From Actinomadura rudentiformis (GTDB taxonomy: Bacteria > Actinomycetota > Actinomycetes > Streptosporangiales > Streptosporangiaceae), in NCBI RefSeq assembly GCF_008923185.1, contig NZ_WBMT01000002.1, positions 1 to 64,000 on the forward strand: a DNA stretch of 64,000 bases, given 5' to 3'. The notes under the pieces are model-generated. The model had not been told where the DNA came from and ran no database searches. It saw only the letters and a program-made list of their open reading frames with translations. The position numbers were made by a program, and so were the translations under genes. Shown piece after piece: positions 43,401 through 51,579 of this stretch. Numbering within the stretch: position 1 is the stretch's first letter; every line of letters begins with the position of its first letter.

Positions 43401-43696
43401 CGGGCGCCGAAGGGGCGCTCGTCTCGGCCACGCTGGCCCCGGCGGGCCAGCAGGTCGCGAAGGTCGACGACGGTCTGGGCGGCACCACTCCGGTGACCAC
43501 CAAGGCCCCGCTGACCGTGATCGGCTGGCCCGGGCTCACCGTGCCGGTGAAGATCGATGCGACCGCGCCCCACAAGGCCGCACAGGGCACGCAGCTGGGC
43601 ACGGTGTCGGCGGGCGCGTCGCGCGTGCCGCTGGTGCTGGGCGCGGAGCTGACCGAGCCGCCGGTGACGAAGCGGCTCCTCCGCCTGGCCGACTAG
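40472..43696 (+). CDS. D-alanyl-D-alanine carboxypeptidase with a ~670-residue Pro/Ala-rich tail
   Basis: A 1074-residue protein, almost three times the usual S11 peptidase. Residues 1-670 are Pro, Ala, Glu and Thr-rich with a repeat of about 27 residues (core ERTPAEPAPQAATPP). A KKKKRRGR stop-transfer and one membrane helix (about 681-700) put this tail in the cytoplasm and the catalytic domain outside. The S11 triad motifs are SVAK (Ser759, Lys762), SAN (826-828) and KTG (927-929). Such PBPs trim the fifth D-Ala of peptidoglycan stems. GTG 40472 follows GAGGAGG by seven bases. Its stop interlocks with that of pucR-like in CTAG. Confidence 0.92.
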   Translation: MKESRHEPESADKAADPTEPVTDPAGDDPSRADTAEFPLPQPAASDPDEVTPDGEELSALLGVSPTPENEPAEAEPEAEEPTPSAPPPAPDTDPDRGSWTIEDPGVTAALTDFLDDPSTTEPAAEPEDIDPDRTATDPVPPAPSATPEPPSPPSQAPTPEAPTPTAPEAAPPAPKHAAPASDAPESAPLAPTAPKHAASASPAPVSEPPTPAAPDSAPPAPSGPKHAAPASPSPASEAPDPSVATPAPPDPAAERPAPPAHPSESPTPAAPTPATTEPSTGTAPTPAPPAAEHAAPTPPAPAERTPADPARHAATPPPLEHTTPTPPAPADRRTSAETAPHATTPPAADHAPPAPPTPAGRRTPAEPSPQAATPPAPEHAPPVLPTPAERTSAEPSPQATRSPESEHTPPTSQIPAERTPAEPAPQTATPPATKHAAPAPAAPAERAPAEPARHAATPPAPEHAPPAPPAPAERRTPADPAPQAATPPAAEHAPPAPPAPAGRPTSADPAPPAAKHAAPPAPPSTTPASRPRHAAPSAGSGAAPAPAAGSPAPPGAEWRPEGAVDPDRTTDDQVPPTLRQVTEWRAAVAPPRTDPGQEQWGAPSVHPDPSFQSGWRAAGDPASTTQTDLPMRSSAPTVETPLSSTPAPPASTDSGQWAVPWESQTPQQAEAPPKKKKRRGRLIAAVLVLVLLAGGLVAGQLLRPLPEPTLSLTLSKTSHTFAGAKPVLAWPGQGQSALFVEGIGTMGAAGGGAPTPTASVAKVMTAYVFLKSHPLASGQPGPTYTVSREAAMRLIGQKRRGESLLEVTAGQRLTQRKALEALMIISANDVAHELARWDAGNPVAFVAKMNAAAKQLGMNNTRYTDPSGYRSDTVSTAGDQVKLLRAAMRIPAFAEIVAQRTFVPDNGGPVRIGGNMLLGQLGVVGGKTGFTDAAGGNYVFAARKRVGDVNTLIIGAVMGQRSASAVGAIDAAKNLVAGAEGALVSATLAPAGQQVAKVDDGLGGTTPVTTKAPLTVIGWPGLTVPVKIDATAPHKAAQGTQLGTVSAGASRVPLVLGAELTEPPVTKRLLRLAD
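41370..42030. repeat. ~80-bp degenerate tandem repeat encoding the Pro-rich tail
   Basis: About eight copies of a ~27-codon unit (core APAERTPAEPAPQAATPP) follow each other in frame inside the carboxypeptidase gene. Copies differ by small changes and short indels. Bounds are approximate. Confidence 0.75.
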
Positions 43697-44943
43697 GCCG
43701 TCCGGCGTGGGCCGTCCAGGTCGGGTGTGCCGGCTGGGCGGTCCACGGCGGGGGTGAGCCACACGGTGAGCGCCATCTCCATCTCCAGCCGGTTCTCCGG
43801 CTTGTAGAGGCTCTCGCCGAAGAGCTCCTCCAGCTGGTGCAGCCGGTAGCGGACCGTCTGCGGGTGGACGTGCAGCCGGGACGCCACCTCCGTGGCGTTG
43901 AACCCGCTCTGCAGGCATGCGAGCAGGGTGCGGGCGAGCCTCCCGCGATGGCGCGGCCGGACGGTGCGAAGCGGCGCGAGGCGCACGTCGGCGACGGCAC
44001 GGACGAGCTCCTCGTCCTTGAAGACGACGAGCGTCGGCATGTGCTCCGAGCAGCGGATCAGCTGGTCCGACGGCAGGATGCCGCGCCGGGCGAGGGGCAG
44101 CGCCTCGCGCGCCCAGCGGAGCGATTTGGAGGCGTCCTCAGTACGGACCGTGGGCCCCATCGCGGCGACCCAGCTGCGCAGCGCCGAGTCGAGCAGGCGC
44201 CCGCGCCCCGGCCCTTCCGGATCCGGGACGACCAGGCACGGCTCGCGCCGGTTGACGTCGGCGAGCACGTCGGGAGGCAACGACGGCTGGGAGAACGGGT
44301 GCTGGCCGCGCTCGTACAGAACGACCGCGGCGACCGTCCGTGGAACGCGCCACTGCGCGAGACGCGCAAGATCCGCGATCGCCTGTGGTGACGCGGGCGG
44401 CTCGGCCAGCAGCAGGTCCAGCAGGCGCCTGCGGCGGTGTTCGAGCTCGCCGGCCTCCTGCTCGCGCGCCTTGGTGTACCCCTCGGTCGCGGCACGCGCG
44501 ATCTCGTCGAGGAACGCGAAGATGGCCTCGGCGATGCTGGCCAGATGGCGGCGCGAGACGTTCATCTGCTCGGACTCGGCGGCCAGGCGCCGCCACGCCA
44601 CCCGGGCGCCGAGCCGCAGCGTGCCCTGCAGGACGTCGAGGTTGCGCCCCTCCCGGGCCTCCGCCCAGCCGATCTCCCGGTAGACCGCGGCCACGGGCTC
44701 CCAGGACGCGTCCGGGTCGACGATCAAGTCCACGAACTGCCGCAGCGCGCCCTCGACCGCGAGCCGCACCAGCCGGGCGTACTCCTCGTCCTGCGGCCGG
44801 TCGTACTCCGGGATCCCGGCGAGGATCTCCTCGATCATCTCGTCGGCCAGCTCGGCGAGATGGGGCCGGAAGATGTCGGAAAGCTCGCCCGGCACCCCGG
44901 CCCAGGGTTTCAGGGGCGAGTGTTCCTCGATCGCCATGGTCAC
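43693..44943 (-). CDS. PucR-family transcriptional regulator
   Basis: About 416 residues. The N-terminal half is a helical sensor region (RsbRD-like, HLAELADEMIEEILAGIPEY); the middle resembles the GGDEF-like part of CdaR/PucR proteins; the C-terminus is the PucR helix-turn-helix (LLACLQSGFNATEVASRLHVHPQTVRYRLHQLEELFG). PucR regulators control purine, amino-acid or secondary metabolism. GTG 44943 has GGAGG eight bases upstream; GTG 44952 and ATG 44937 are alternatives. It is convergent with the carboxypeptidase, sharing the CTAG stop overlap. The target is not evident. Confidence 0.9.
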   Translation of the reverse strand: MTMAIEEHSPLKPWAGVPGELSDIFRPHLAELADEMIEEILAGIPEYDRPQDEEYARLVRLAVEGALRQFVDLIVDPDASWEPVAAVYREIGWAEAREGRNLDVLQGTLRLGARVAWRRLAAESEQMNVSRRHLASIAEAIFAFLDEIARAATEGYTKAREQEAGELEHRRRRLLDLLLAEPPASPQAIADLARLAQWRVPRTVAAVVLYERGQHPFSQPSLPPDVLADVNRREPCLVVPDPEGPGRGRLLDSALRSWVAAMGPTVRTEDASKSLRWAREALPLARRGILPSDQLIRCSEHMPTLVVFKDEELVRAVADVRLAPLRTVRPRHRGRLARTLLACLQSGFNATEVASRLHVHPQTVRYRLHQLEELFGESLYKPENRLEMEMALTVWLTPAVDRPAGTPDLDGPRRTA

Positions 44944-45071
44944 CGTCCGCACCTCCCGCCCCGCACAGGAACGCGGGGGCGTTTCGGAAGTTACCTCGGT
45001 GTGATCCGCAGCTCTTCACCGCATGTGAAGCAATGAAATCACCGAATTGTCATCCGGATGACAAGGCCTTG

Positions 45072-45701
45072 TCAGACGCGCCGATGCCCCGGGCCCGCGA
45101 AGACCGCCGCCGCGCCCAGCCCCAGATAGATGAATCCGGTGGCGAAGCGCTGCCGCCGCTGGAACGCAGGCCTGGCCCGCAGCCAGCCGGCGATCGAGTC
45201 GGCCGCGAGCGCGTACAGGATGTCGCTGACCAGCCCGATCAGGCCGGTGATCAGCCCCAGCACCAGGATCTGCATGGGCACCGCACCCGCCTTCTGGTCC
45301 ACGAACTGCGGCAGGAACGCGAGGAAGAAGAGGATGACCTTCGGGTTGAGGACGTTGACGAGCGCGCCGTCCAGGTAGACCCGGCCGAGCGACTGCGGCT
45401 TGAGGTCGGGCGTGTCATGGTCGCCCCGGCTGCGGAACGTGCGGATCGCCATGTAGACCAGGTACGCGGCGCCCGCGTACCGCACGATGCCGAACGCGGT
45501 CGATGAGGCCGCGATCACCGCTGACAGTCCCGCCGCCGCGGCCACCATGTGCACGAGCGTGCCGGTCTCCACGCCGAGGGCGGACGCGATGCCCGCGCGC
45601 CGGCCTTCCGCGATGCTGCGCGTGGTGATGTAAAGGTGGTTCGGCCCGGGGATGACGACCAGGGTCGTCGCCGCGAGCAGGAAGAGCAGCGGATTCGTCA
45701 T
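45072..45701 (-). CDS. LysE/RhtB-family exporter
   Basis: A 209-residue membrane protein with the RhtB layout: LLFLLAATTLVVIPGPNHLYI (the PGP motif), RRAGIASALGVETGTLVHMVAAAAGLSA and GALVNVLNPKVILFFLAFLPQF. Six helices are expected. The family exports amino acids or related small molecules. The start at 45701 (MTNPLLF) matches the family, though the ribosome site is poor. It is transcribed toward pucR-like and could be part of an export response. Confidence 0.9.
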   Translation of the reverse strand: MTNPLLFLLAATTLVVIPGPNHLYITTRSIAEGRRAGIASALGVETGTLVHMVAAAAGLSAVIAASSTAFGIVRYAGAAYLVYMAIRTFRSRGDHDTPDLKPQSLGRVYLDGALVNVLNPKVILFFLAFLPQFVDQKAGAVPMQILVLGLITGLIGLVSDILYALAADSIAGWLRARPAFQRRQRFATGFIYLGLGAAAVFAGPGHRRV

Positions 45702-45787
45702 CCCATGGACGTTACGGGGCACACCGGACGGCATGTAGTGCCAAACCGGTCCGCCTTGCGTGGACCATACGGCCGAGGTGATCGCCC

Positions 45788-45826
45788 CAGGCGGTCGGCT
45801 CAGGCGGTCGGCTCAGGCGGTCGGCT
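45788..45826. repeat. 13-bp tandem repeat, three perfect copies, touching a stop codon
   Basis: caggcggtcggct is repeated three times without change, and the last base is the first base of the TetR stop codon (read as tca on the plus strand). It is a second case, after 14530-14631, of a tandem array ending at a stop codon. Confidence 0.9.
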
Positions 45827-46446
45827 CACGTTCCGGCAGGCGCGGGTCCGACCGCCAGGGCGCCCGCGAGCACGAACCGCCCCGACATGCGGACCATGCG
45901 GGTGACCTCCTCGGTCGGACGCCGCAGCGCGGTGAGGCTGACCAGGGCGGCGAGCAGGATGTGACCGAGCACGATCTCCACGTCGTCGAGGTCGGGCACC
46001 GGGTCGCCGATCGCCACCGACAGGCGGTCGCGGACGAACAGGAACAGCACCGTGCGGGCATCGTCCACGCTGGAGTCGTCCGAGGTCACCGCCTGGATGA
46101 TGGCCGACGTGAGGGTGAGCTCGGAGGCCGCGACCTCGACGATGCGCTCCAGCAGCGCGGTGAGCCGTTCGGCCGGGGTGTCCCCGATGGCCAGCGCGTC
46201 GATGTCGTCGGTGACCCGGTGCGCCCAGGTGGCGGCGACTTCGGTGAGCAGGTGATCCTTGGTGGCGAAGTAGCGGTACACCGTCGCCCTGGCAACGCCC
46301 GCGCGGTCGGCCACGTCGTGCATGGTGACGGCCGGGTAGCCGCCCTCGTGCGCGAGTTCGCGGGCGGCTTCGAGCAGCCGCTCCCGTCGGGCCTGCTGAT
46401 CCTTGCTCAGCGTCCGCGTGACGGTGATCCGCACATCGCCGGTCAA
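45826..46446 (-). CDS. TetR-family regulator of the SDR/P450 region
   Basis: A 206-residue regulator: RRERLLEAARELAHEGGYPAVTMHDVADRAGVARATVYRYFATKDHLL in pieces, then a helical ligand domain (QAVTSDDSSVDDARTVLFLFVRDRL) like the KstR/FadR-type lipid regulators. TTG 46446 is chosen because AGGAGG lies exactly six bases upstream; the frame is open further but lacks a ribosome site. CGCACAT direct repeats (46482-46488, 46504-46510) sit in front and may be its own operator. It is divergent from the SDR genes. Confidence 0.85.
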   Translation of the reverse strand: MTGDVRITVTRTLSKDQQARRERLLEAARELAHEGGYPAVTMHDVADRAGVARATVYRYFATKDHLLTEVAATWAHRVTDDIDALAIGDTPAERLTALLERIVEVAASELTLTSAIIQAVTSDDSSVDDARTVLFLFVRDRLSVAIGDPVPDLDDVEIVLGHILLAALVSLTALRRPTEEVTRMVRMSGRFVLAGALAVGPAPAGT

Positions 46447-46630
46447 GTGTCGCCTCCTATATGTGGCCGTGACCATCTTCTCGCACATTTGTTTCGTTCC
46501 GGTCGCACATAGCTCATGAACGGCCGGAAGGGGAAAGCCGATACCGGGGGACCGCGACCACATCTGGCCTTGTTCGCCGGCGCCGGTGACGTCAGGATGG
46601 CGAGAAGTCCGGCCTACCGCTTGCTTGGTT

Positions 46631-46656
46631 GAGACCTTAGTCTAGACCGAAGTCTC
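46631..46656. promoter_or_regulatory. 26-bp imperfect palindrome upstream of SDR/P450 operon
   Basis: Arms gagac and gtctc surround the central tctaga; 10 of 13 base pairs match. It ends 17 bases before the first SDR start, in the place of a repressor site overlapping the core promoter. The divergently encoded TetR protein is the obvious candidate. Confidence 0.6.
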
Positions 46657-46673
46657 ACACCCGGGAGCCGCCC

Positions 46674-47429
46674 ATGCACGACCCCTCCCCCACCACCGGC
46701 ATCATCATCACCGGCGGCGCCTCCGGCATCGGAGCCGCCAGCGCCCGCGCCCTGGCGGAAGCCGGCCGTCCCGTCGCCCTCTGGGACCTCGCCGATCCCA
46801 CCCCGCTCGCCAAGGACATCGCCGGGACGTACGGTGTCGCCGCCCATCCCGTCACCATCGACGTCACCGACACCGGCGCCTTCCCCGCGGCCGTCGCCGC
46901 GAGCCGCGCCGCCCTCGGCACCATCGGCGGCCTCGTGCACGCCGCCGGCACGCCCGGCCCGCACCCTGTCGGCGACCTGACCGAGGAACGCTGGGACTTC
47001 GTCCTCGACGTCAACCTGCGCGCCCACGCGCTCCTCGCCCAGGAGCTCCTCGACGACCTCAAAGCCAACCCCGGCTCCGCCATCGTCGGCATCGCCTCCA
47101 TCGAGGCGTTCCTCGGCCAGGCGTTCATCCCGGCCTACTGCTCGTCCAAGGCCGGGCTGCTCGGCCTCACCCGCTCTCTCGCGCACCTGCTGGGCGGCGA
47201 CGGTGTCCGGGTGAACGCGGTCTGCCCGGGTTACATCGACACCCCGATGCTGCGCGGCGCCACGCCCGACGACCTCATCGCGAGCTTCTCCACCAAGGCC
47301 GTGCTCGGCCGTCTCGGTGAACCGTCCGATGTCGCCAAGGCGGTGCGCTTCCTCATGAGCGACGACGCCTCGTTCATCACCGGGACACACCTGACCGTCG
47401 ACGGCGGCGCCACCGCGGTGGACCGCTGA
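46674..47429 (+). CDS. Short-chain dehydrogenase/reductase
   Basis: A 251-residue classical SDR. The NAD(P) motif is ITGGASGIGAA (TGxxxGxG), the NxxH/AG part is VHAAGTPGP, the active-site Ser is in IVGIASIEAF and Tyr-x3-Lys is YCSSK. The end (FITGTHLTVDGGA) is typical. GGGAG lies before ATG 46674. It is the first of three co-directional genes with a second SDR and a P450, so a sterol, terpene or fatty alcohol oxidation route is likely but unproven. Confidence 0.92.
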   Translation: MHDPSPTTGIIITGGASGIGAASARALAEAGRPVALWDLADPTPLAKDIAGTYGVAAHPVTIDVTDTGAFPAAVAASRAALGTIGGLVHAAGTPGPHPVGDLTEERWDFVLDVNLRAHALLAQELLDDLKANPGSAIVGIASIEAFLGQAFIPAYCSSKAGLLGLTRSLAHLLGGDGVRVNAVCPGYIDTPMLRGATPDDLIASFSTKAVLGRLGEPSDVAKAVRFLMSDDASFITGTHLTVDGGATAVDR

Positions 47430-47442
47430 TGGAGGAGCCCCC

Positions 47443-48351
47443 ATGACCACATCCCTCGCCGGAACCACCGCGCTCGTCACCGGCGGCGGCAGCGGCATCG
47501 GCCTGGCGTGCGCGCGCCGCCTCGCGGCCGACGGCGCGATCGTGACGATCTGCGGCCGTACGGAGGAACGCCTCGCCCGGGCCGCCAAGGAGATCAGCGC
47601 CAGCAAGACCAGCGCCAAAGAGACCGGCGCCACGAAGACGGGCACCGGCGAAACCGGCGAAACCGGAGTCCGGTACATCGTCGCGGACGTCACCGACGAG
47701 GAGCAGATCGCGGCCGCCGTCGCGTTCGCCGCCGAGCCCGCGCCCCTCCGCGCCGTGGTCCACAGCGCCGGCGGATCCACCTCGATCGGCCCCGTCGGCG
47801 CGCTCGACGCCGACGCCTGGCGCGCGACCCTCGAACTCAACGCGACCGGCACCATGCTCACGCTCAAGCACGCCGCGAACGAGATGGCGCGCTCGGGCGG
47901 CGGCGCGTTCGTGGCCATCTCGTCGATCGCGAGCTCCAACACCCACCGCTGGTTCGGCGCGTACGGCGTCTCCAAGGCCGCCGTCGACCATCTCGTCGCG
48001 CTCGCCGCCGACGAGCTCGGTACCGCCGGAGTGCGCGTCAACGGCATCCGCCCCGGGCTCGTCCGGACCGAACTCGTCGCCGGGATCGCCGAGCCGGGCC
48101 CGATCCTCGACGACTATCTCGCCTGCATGCCGCTCGGCCGCATAGGCGAGCCGGAGGACATCGCGGAGGCCGCGCGCTTCCTCGCCGGCCCCGAGTCGTC
48201 CTGGATGACCGGCCAGGTCATCAATGTCGACGGCGGCCACCACCTGCGCCGCGGCCCCGACTTCCGCGCCATGTTCGACCCCATGTTCGGCGCCGGCGCC
48301 CTCGACGGCGTCCACGGTGCACCTCCCGGGGAGCGACCGACCGCGGGGTGA
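47443..48351 (+). CDS. Short-chain dehydrogenase/reductase with Lys/Thr-rich insertion
   Basis: A 302-residue classical SDR: VTGGGSGIGLACARRL, HSAGG, active Ser in FVAISSIAS, Tyr-x3-Lys as YGVSK, end VINVDGGHH. Compared with the family it carries a ~25-residue insertion after the second helix (ISASKTSAKETGATKTG and GETGETG) encoded by short tandem repeats at about 47577-47670, probably a surface loop. GGAGGAG lies six bases before ATG 47443, 13 bases after the previous stop, so the two SDR genes are co-transcribed. Confidence 0.9.
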   Translation: MTTSLAGTTALVTGGGSGIGLACARRLAADGAIVTICGRTEERLARAAKEISASKTSAKETGATKTGTGETGETGVRYIVADVTDEEQIAAAVAFAAEPAPLRAVVHSAGGSTSIGPVGALDADAWRATLELNATGTMLTLKHAANEMARSGGGAFVAISSIASSNTHRWFGAYGVSKAAVDHLVALAADELGTAGVRVNGIRPGLVRTELVAGIAEPGPILDDYLACMPLGRIGEPEDIAEAARFLAGPESSWMTGQVINVDGGHHLRRGPDFRAMFDPMFGAGALDGVHGAPPGERPTAG

Positions 48352-48376
48352 CCAGCCCCAGGCTAGGAGCACGCTG

Positions 48377-49552
48377 ATGACCGACCTCAAAGTGGATCTG
48401 CTCGACGGGGAGATGTACGCGACCGACCCGTGGTCGGTGTACGCGCGGCTGCGCGCCGAGGCGCCCGTGTACCACGACGCGGAGAACGGGCTGTACGGGA
48501 TCTCCCGGCATGCCGACGTCTTCGCGATCGAACGCGACGCCCGGCTGTGGAGCAGCGCCGGCGGCTACCGGCCGCAGCTCCCCTCGGACCCGTCCATGAT
48601 CGGCCAGGACGATCCCGAGCACATGCGCCGGCGCCGTCTCGTCTACGACCGCTTCACCCCGCGCGGCGTGGCCCGCTATGCCGACAGGATCCGCGCCACC
48701 GCGATCGACTGCGTCGACACCGCGCTGGAGAAGGGCACGGTCGACGCGGTCGCCGAACTGGCCGCACCGCTGCCCGCCCGCGTGATCGGCTGGCTGCTGG
48801 GTTTCCCCGAGGACGCCTGGCCGAAGATCGTGCACTGGTCGGAGACGGCCGGGCCGGCGGGCGGCGGCCGCCGTTACATCACCGATGCGGCGACGATCGC
48901 CGCCGGCGAGTTCGCGCTGGCGGCCCTGGAGATGGCGAAGGAACGCCGCACCTGCCCGACCGACGACCTGCTGTCCATCTGGTCGAACGTCGGACCCGGC
49001 CAGCCCGCGTACGACGACGAGCACCTCGCCCACGAGGCGCTGCTGCTGCTCGTCGGCGGCGCCGAGACGACCCGGACGGTCATCGCCACCGCGATCGACG
49101 CGCTCATCCAGCATCCGGACCAGTGGCGGCTCCTCCGGGAGGATCCGGCACTCATCCCGGACGCGGTGGAGGAGTTCATCCGCTGGACGACGCCCATCCT
49201 CAACATGTGCCGCGTGCCCACGCGCGACACCGAGCTGCACGGCGTGCCCATCCCGGCGGGCGAGCAGGTGCTGCTGATGTACGGCTCCGCGAACCGCGAC
49301 GAGACCGTCTTCGACGCACCTGAAACGTTCGACGTGACCCGCACGCCGGGCGACCACATCGCGTTCGGCCTGGGCGCCCACTTCTGCCTCGGGGCCTCGC
49401 TCGCACGGCTTGAACTCAGGATCTTCTTCGAGGAGTACCTCGCCCGTGTCGGCACCGCCGAATGGGCCGACGCCGAGGGACCGCGGCTCCTCCGCAACGC
49501 CTTCTTCCGCGGCGTGAGCTCGTTGCCCATCACGCTGACTCCATCGCCCTGA
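48377..49552 (+). CDS. Cytochrome P450 (CYP142-like)
   Basis: A 391-residue bacterial P450. The I-helix is LLLLVGGAETTRTVIA, the K-helix ExxR is in EEFIRW, and the heme loop FGLGAHFCLGASLARLE gives Cys337. The N-terminal part (DLLDGEMYATDPWSVYARLR and SAGGYRPQLP) resembles CYP142, which oxidises the cholesterol side chain; substrate here is inference. AGGAG lies seven bases before ATG 48377, 25 bases after the second SDR stop. No ferredoxin gene is adjacent. Confidence 0.9.
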   Translation: MTDLKVDLLDGEMYATDPWSVYARLRAEAPVYHDAENGLYGISRHADVFAIERDARLWSSAGGYRPQLPSDPSMIGQDDPEHMRRRRLVYDRFTPRGVARYADRIRATAIDCVDTALEKGTVDAVAELAAPLPARVIGWLLGFPEDAWPKIVHWSETAGPAGGGRRYITDAATIAAGEFALAALEMAKERRTCPTDDLLSIWSNVGPGQPAYDDEHLAHEALLLLVGGAETTRTVIATAIDALIQHPDQWRLLREDPALIPDAVEEFIRWTTPILNMCRVPTRDTELHGVPIPAGEQVLLMYGSANRDETVFDAPETFDVTRTPGDHIAFGLGAHFCLGASLARLELRIFFEEYLARVGTAEWADAEGPRLLRNAFFRGVSSLPITLTPSP

Positions 49553-49621
49553 CCCGCAGCCGGCGTCCCCGGCAGTGGCGAGAAGCTGATCGACCACTGC
49601 CGGGACGCTGACGAATCCGGC

Positions 49622-50635
49622 CTACGCGACGTCGAGTTCGCTCCGCCGTTCAGCCCAGAGCAGTGAGTGCCGGATGGCGTCCTCGATCGTGTACTCCGGT
49701 TTCCAGCCGAGCAGGTCACGAGCCTTGGCCGGGTTGACGTAGGCGCCGACCACATCGCCGGGACGCGCCGGGGCCTCCTCGGCCAGGAAGCCGTCGCCGA
49801 CGACGTCCCGGAACGCGGTGACCAGCTCCCGCACCGTGGTGCCGTCGCCGGTGCCCAGGTTGATGACCTGGTAGGCCCGCTGCCGGTCGGCCGGCTGGAG
49901 CGGCGGCACGATCGAGTCGAAGCGGGCCGCGGCCTCGTAGAAGGCGCGGGCGATGTCCCAGACGTGGATGTAGTCGCGGATCGCGGTGCCGTCGCGGGTC
50001 TCCCAGTCCACCCCGGTGATCTTGAACGGCACGCCCAGCCGGTACGACTCGATCATCTTGCCGAGCGCGTGTGTGGGCTTGCTGTTCTGCAGGCCGGTGC
50101 GCAGCTGTGGATCGGCGCCGATCGGGTTGAGGTAGCGCAGGGAGATGACCCGCAGGCCGTACGCGGTCGCGAAGTCGTCGAGCATCTGCTCGGCCATCAT
50201 CTTCGAGCGCGTGTAGGGATTCTGCGGTTCCAGGCCGGATTCCTCGGTCACCGACAGGTCGGCCTCCGGCCGGTACATGCCGGCGGTGGACGCGAAGATC
50301 ATCCGGTCGCAGGCGTTGCGGTGCAGGTGCCCGGCCAGTTCCAGCGTCTTGGCCACGTTGACCCGGTAGTACCGCAGCGGATCGGTCATGGAGTCGGGCA
50401 CGACGATGAGCGCCGCGCAGTGCACGGTGACGGTGATGTCCGGGTGGTCGCGGAAGATCTGGTCGACCAGGTCTCCGTCCGCGATGTCGCCCTGGTAGAA
50501 GATCTTTCCCTCGGTGAATTCCGGCCGGCCGGTGATGAGGCTGTCGAGCACGACGGGGGTGACTCCGCGCTCGGCGAAGGCCGAGGCGATCGTGCTGCCG
50601 ATGAATCCGGCACCCCCAGTGATCAGGACCTTCAC
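49622..50635 (-). CDS. galE: UDP-glucose 4-epimerase-type NAD-dependent epimerase
   Basis: A 337-residue extended SDR. The NAD motif is GGAGFIGS; the active-site Ser/Thr is in FASTAGMY and Tyr-x3-Lys is YTRSK. LRYLNPIGADP and the end (AKARDLLGWKPEYTIEDAI) fit GalE. GTG 50635 has AGGGGAA four bases upstream. It faces away from the exopolysaccharide run, sharing the 278-base divergent region with the response regulator, and probably supplies UDP-galactose-type precursor. GalE is the best guess; other 4-epimerases are possible. Confidence 0.85.
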   Translation of the reverse strand: MKVLITGGAGFIGSTIASAFAERGVTPVVLDSLITGRPEFTEGKIFYQGDIADGDLVDQIFRDHPDITVTVHCAALIVVPDSMTDPLRYYRVNVAKTLELAGHLHRNACDRMIFASTAGMYRPEADLSVTEESGLEPQNPYTRSKMMAEQMLDDFATAYGLRVISLRYLNPIGADPQLRTGLQNSKPTHALGKMIESYRLGVPFKITGVDWETRDGTAIRDYIHVWDIARAFYEAAARFDSIVPPLQPADRQRAYQVINLGTGDGTTVRELVTAFRDVVGDGFLAEEAPARPGDVVGAYVNPAKARDLLGWKPEYTIEDAIRHSLLWAERRSELDVA

Positions 50636-50913
50636 GGTGTTCCCCTGAAATCCGTTGAGCTCCCCTGAATCTGTACGCACAGGATCAACAGGCAGTGGTG
50701 GACGGTCAACGCCGCGTCGTCCAACTGACCGGCTCCGGACTCGCGTCAACCGGCGCGCGCTTCCGGGCGTCCGCGCGTGATTCGTCGGACAGGCGCGCTC
50801 TCGCGAACCGGTCCGTCAGTTACGGACGTGCTGATACGGCGGATTCGGTTCTGTCCACGACGTACAGCGTTTGGAGGATCCCTTTCGGCCGCGGACGCGC
50901 CATCGTCGTGTAC

Positions 50914-51579
50914 ATGCAGCTCATCCGCGTCCTCATCGTGGACGATCACGCACTTTTCGCAGAGGCGTTGTCCGCCCGCCTCGGGCGGGAACCCGACCTG
51001 GTGGTCCTTCCGGTCGCCGCCGACGTCCGTCGCGCCCTCGCGCTGACCGCGACCGAACGGCCGCAGGTGATCGTCCTCGACCTGACCCTGGGGCCCGAGA
51101 ACGGCCTGGACGTGCTCGACAGGGTCCGCGAGCACCATCCGGACGTCCGGGTGGTGGTCCTCACCGCGATGAGCGATGTGGACGCGATCGTGCAGGCGAT
51201 CCGGCGCGGCGCGGTCGGCTGGCTGTCGAAGACCGAGAGCGCCGACCTGGTGGCGCAGGTGATCCGCGGCGCCGCCCGGCGCGGCGGCTGGATCCCGCCC
51301 GAGGTCCTGGGCGACGTGCTGCGGCGGCTCGCCGGCGACGACCCGGAGCCGAACGGCGGCGCCCAGCTGCTCGCCGACCTCACGCCGCGCGAGCGCGAGG
51401 TGCTCCAGTGCATGGTCGACGGCCTCAACCGCGCGGAGATCGCGGACCGGCTCGGGCTGTCGGCCAACACCGTCCGCACGCACACCCAGAACCTGCTGGC
51501 CAAACTCGACATGCACTCGGCTCTGGAAGCGATCACTCTCGCGATGCGCGCCGGTATGCGCCCAGGCCGCCGCGACTAG
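50914..51579 (+). CDS. LuxR/NarL-family response regulator of the polysaccharide cluster
   Basis: A 221-residue regulator. Receiver: RVLIVDDHALFAEALSARL, Asp in VIVLDLTLGPENGLDVLD, VVLTAMSD, LSKTES. HTH: LTPREREVLQCMVDGLNRAEIADRLGLSANTVRTHT in pieces. The start at 50914 matches the family; a GGAGG at ~50875 is too far away to serve it. No kinase is adjacent; the nearest is the gene cut by the right edge (63776). Position at the head of the cluster suggests local control. Confidence 0.9.
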   Translation: MQLIRVLIVDDHALFAEALSARLGREPDLVVLPVAADVRRALALTATERPQVIVLDLTLGPENGLDVLDRVREHHPDVRVVVLTAMSDVDAIVQAIRRGAVGWLSKTESADLVAQVIRGAARRGGWIPPEVLGDVLRRLAGDDPEPNGGAQLLADLTPREREVLQCMVDGLNRAEIADRLGLSANTVRTHTQNLLAKLDMHSALEAITLAMRAGMRPGRRD

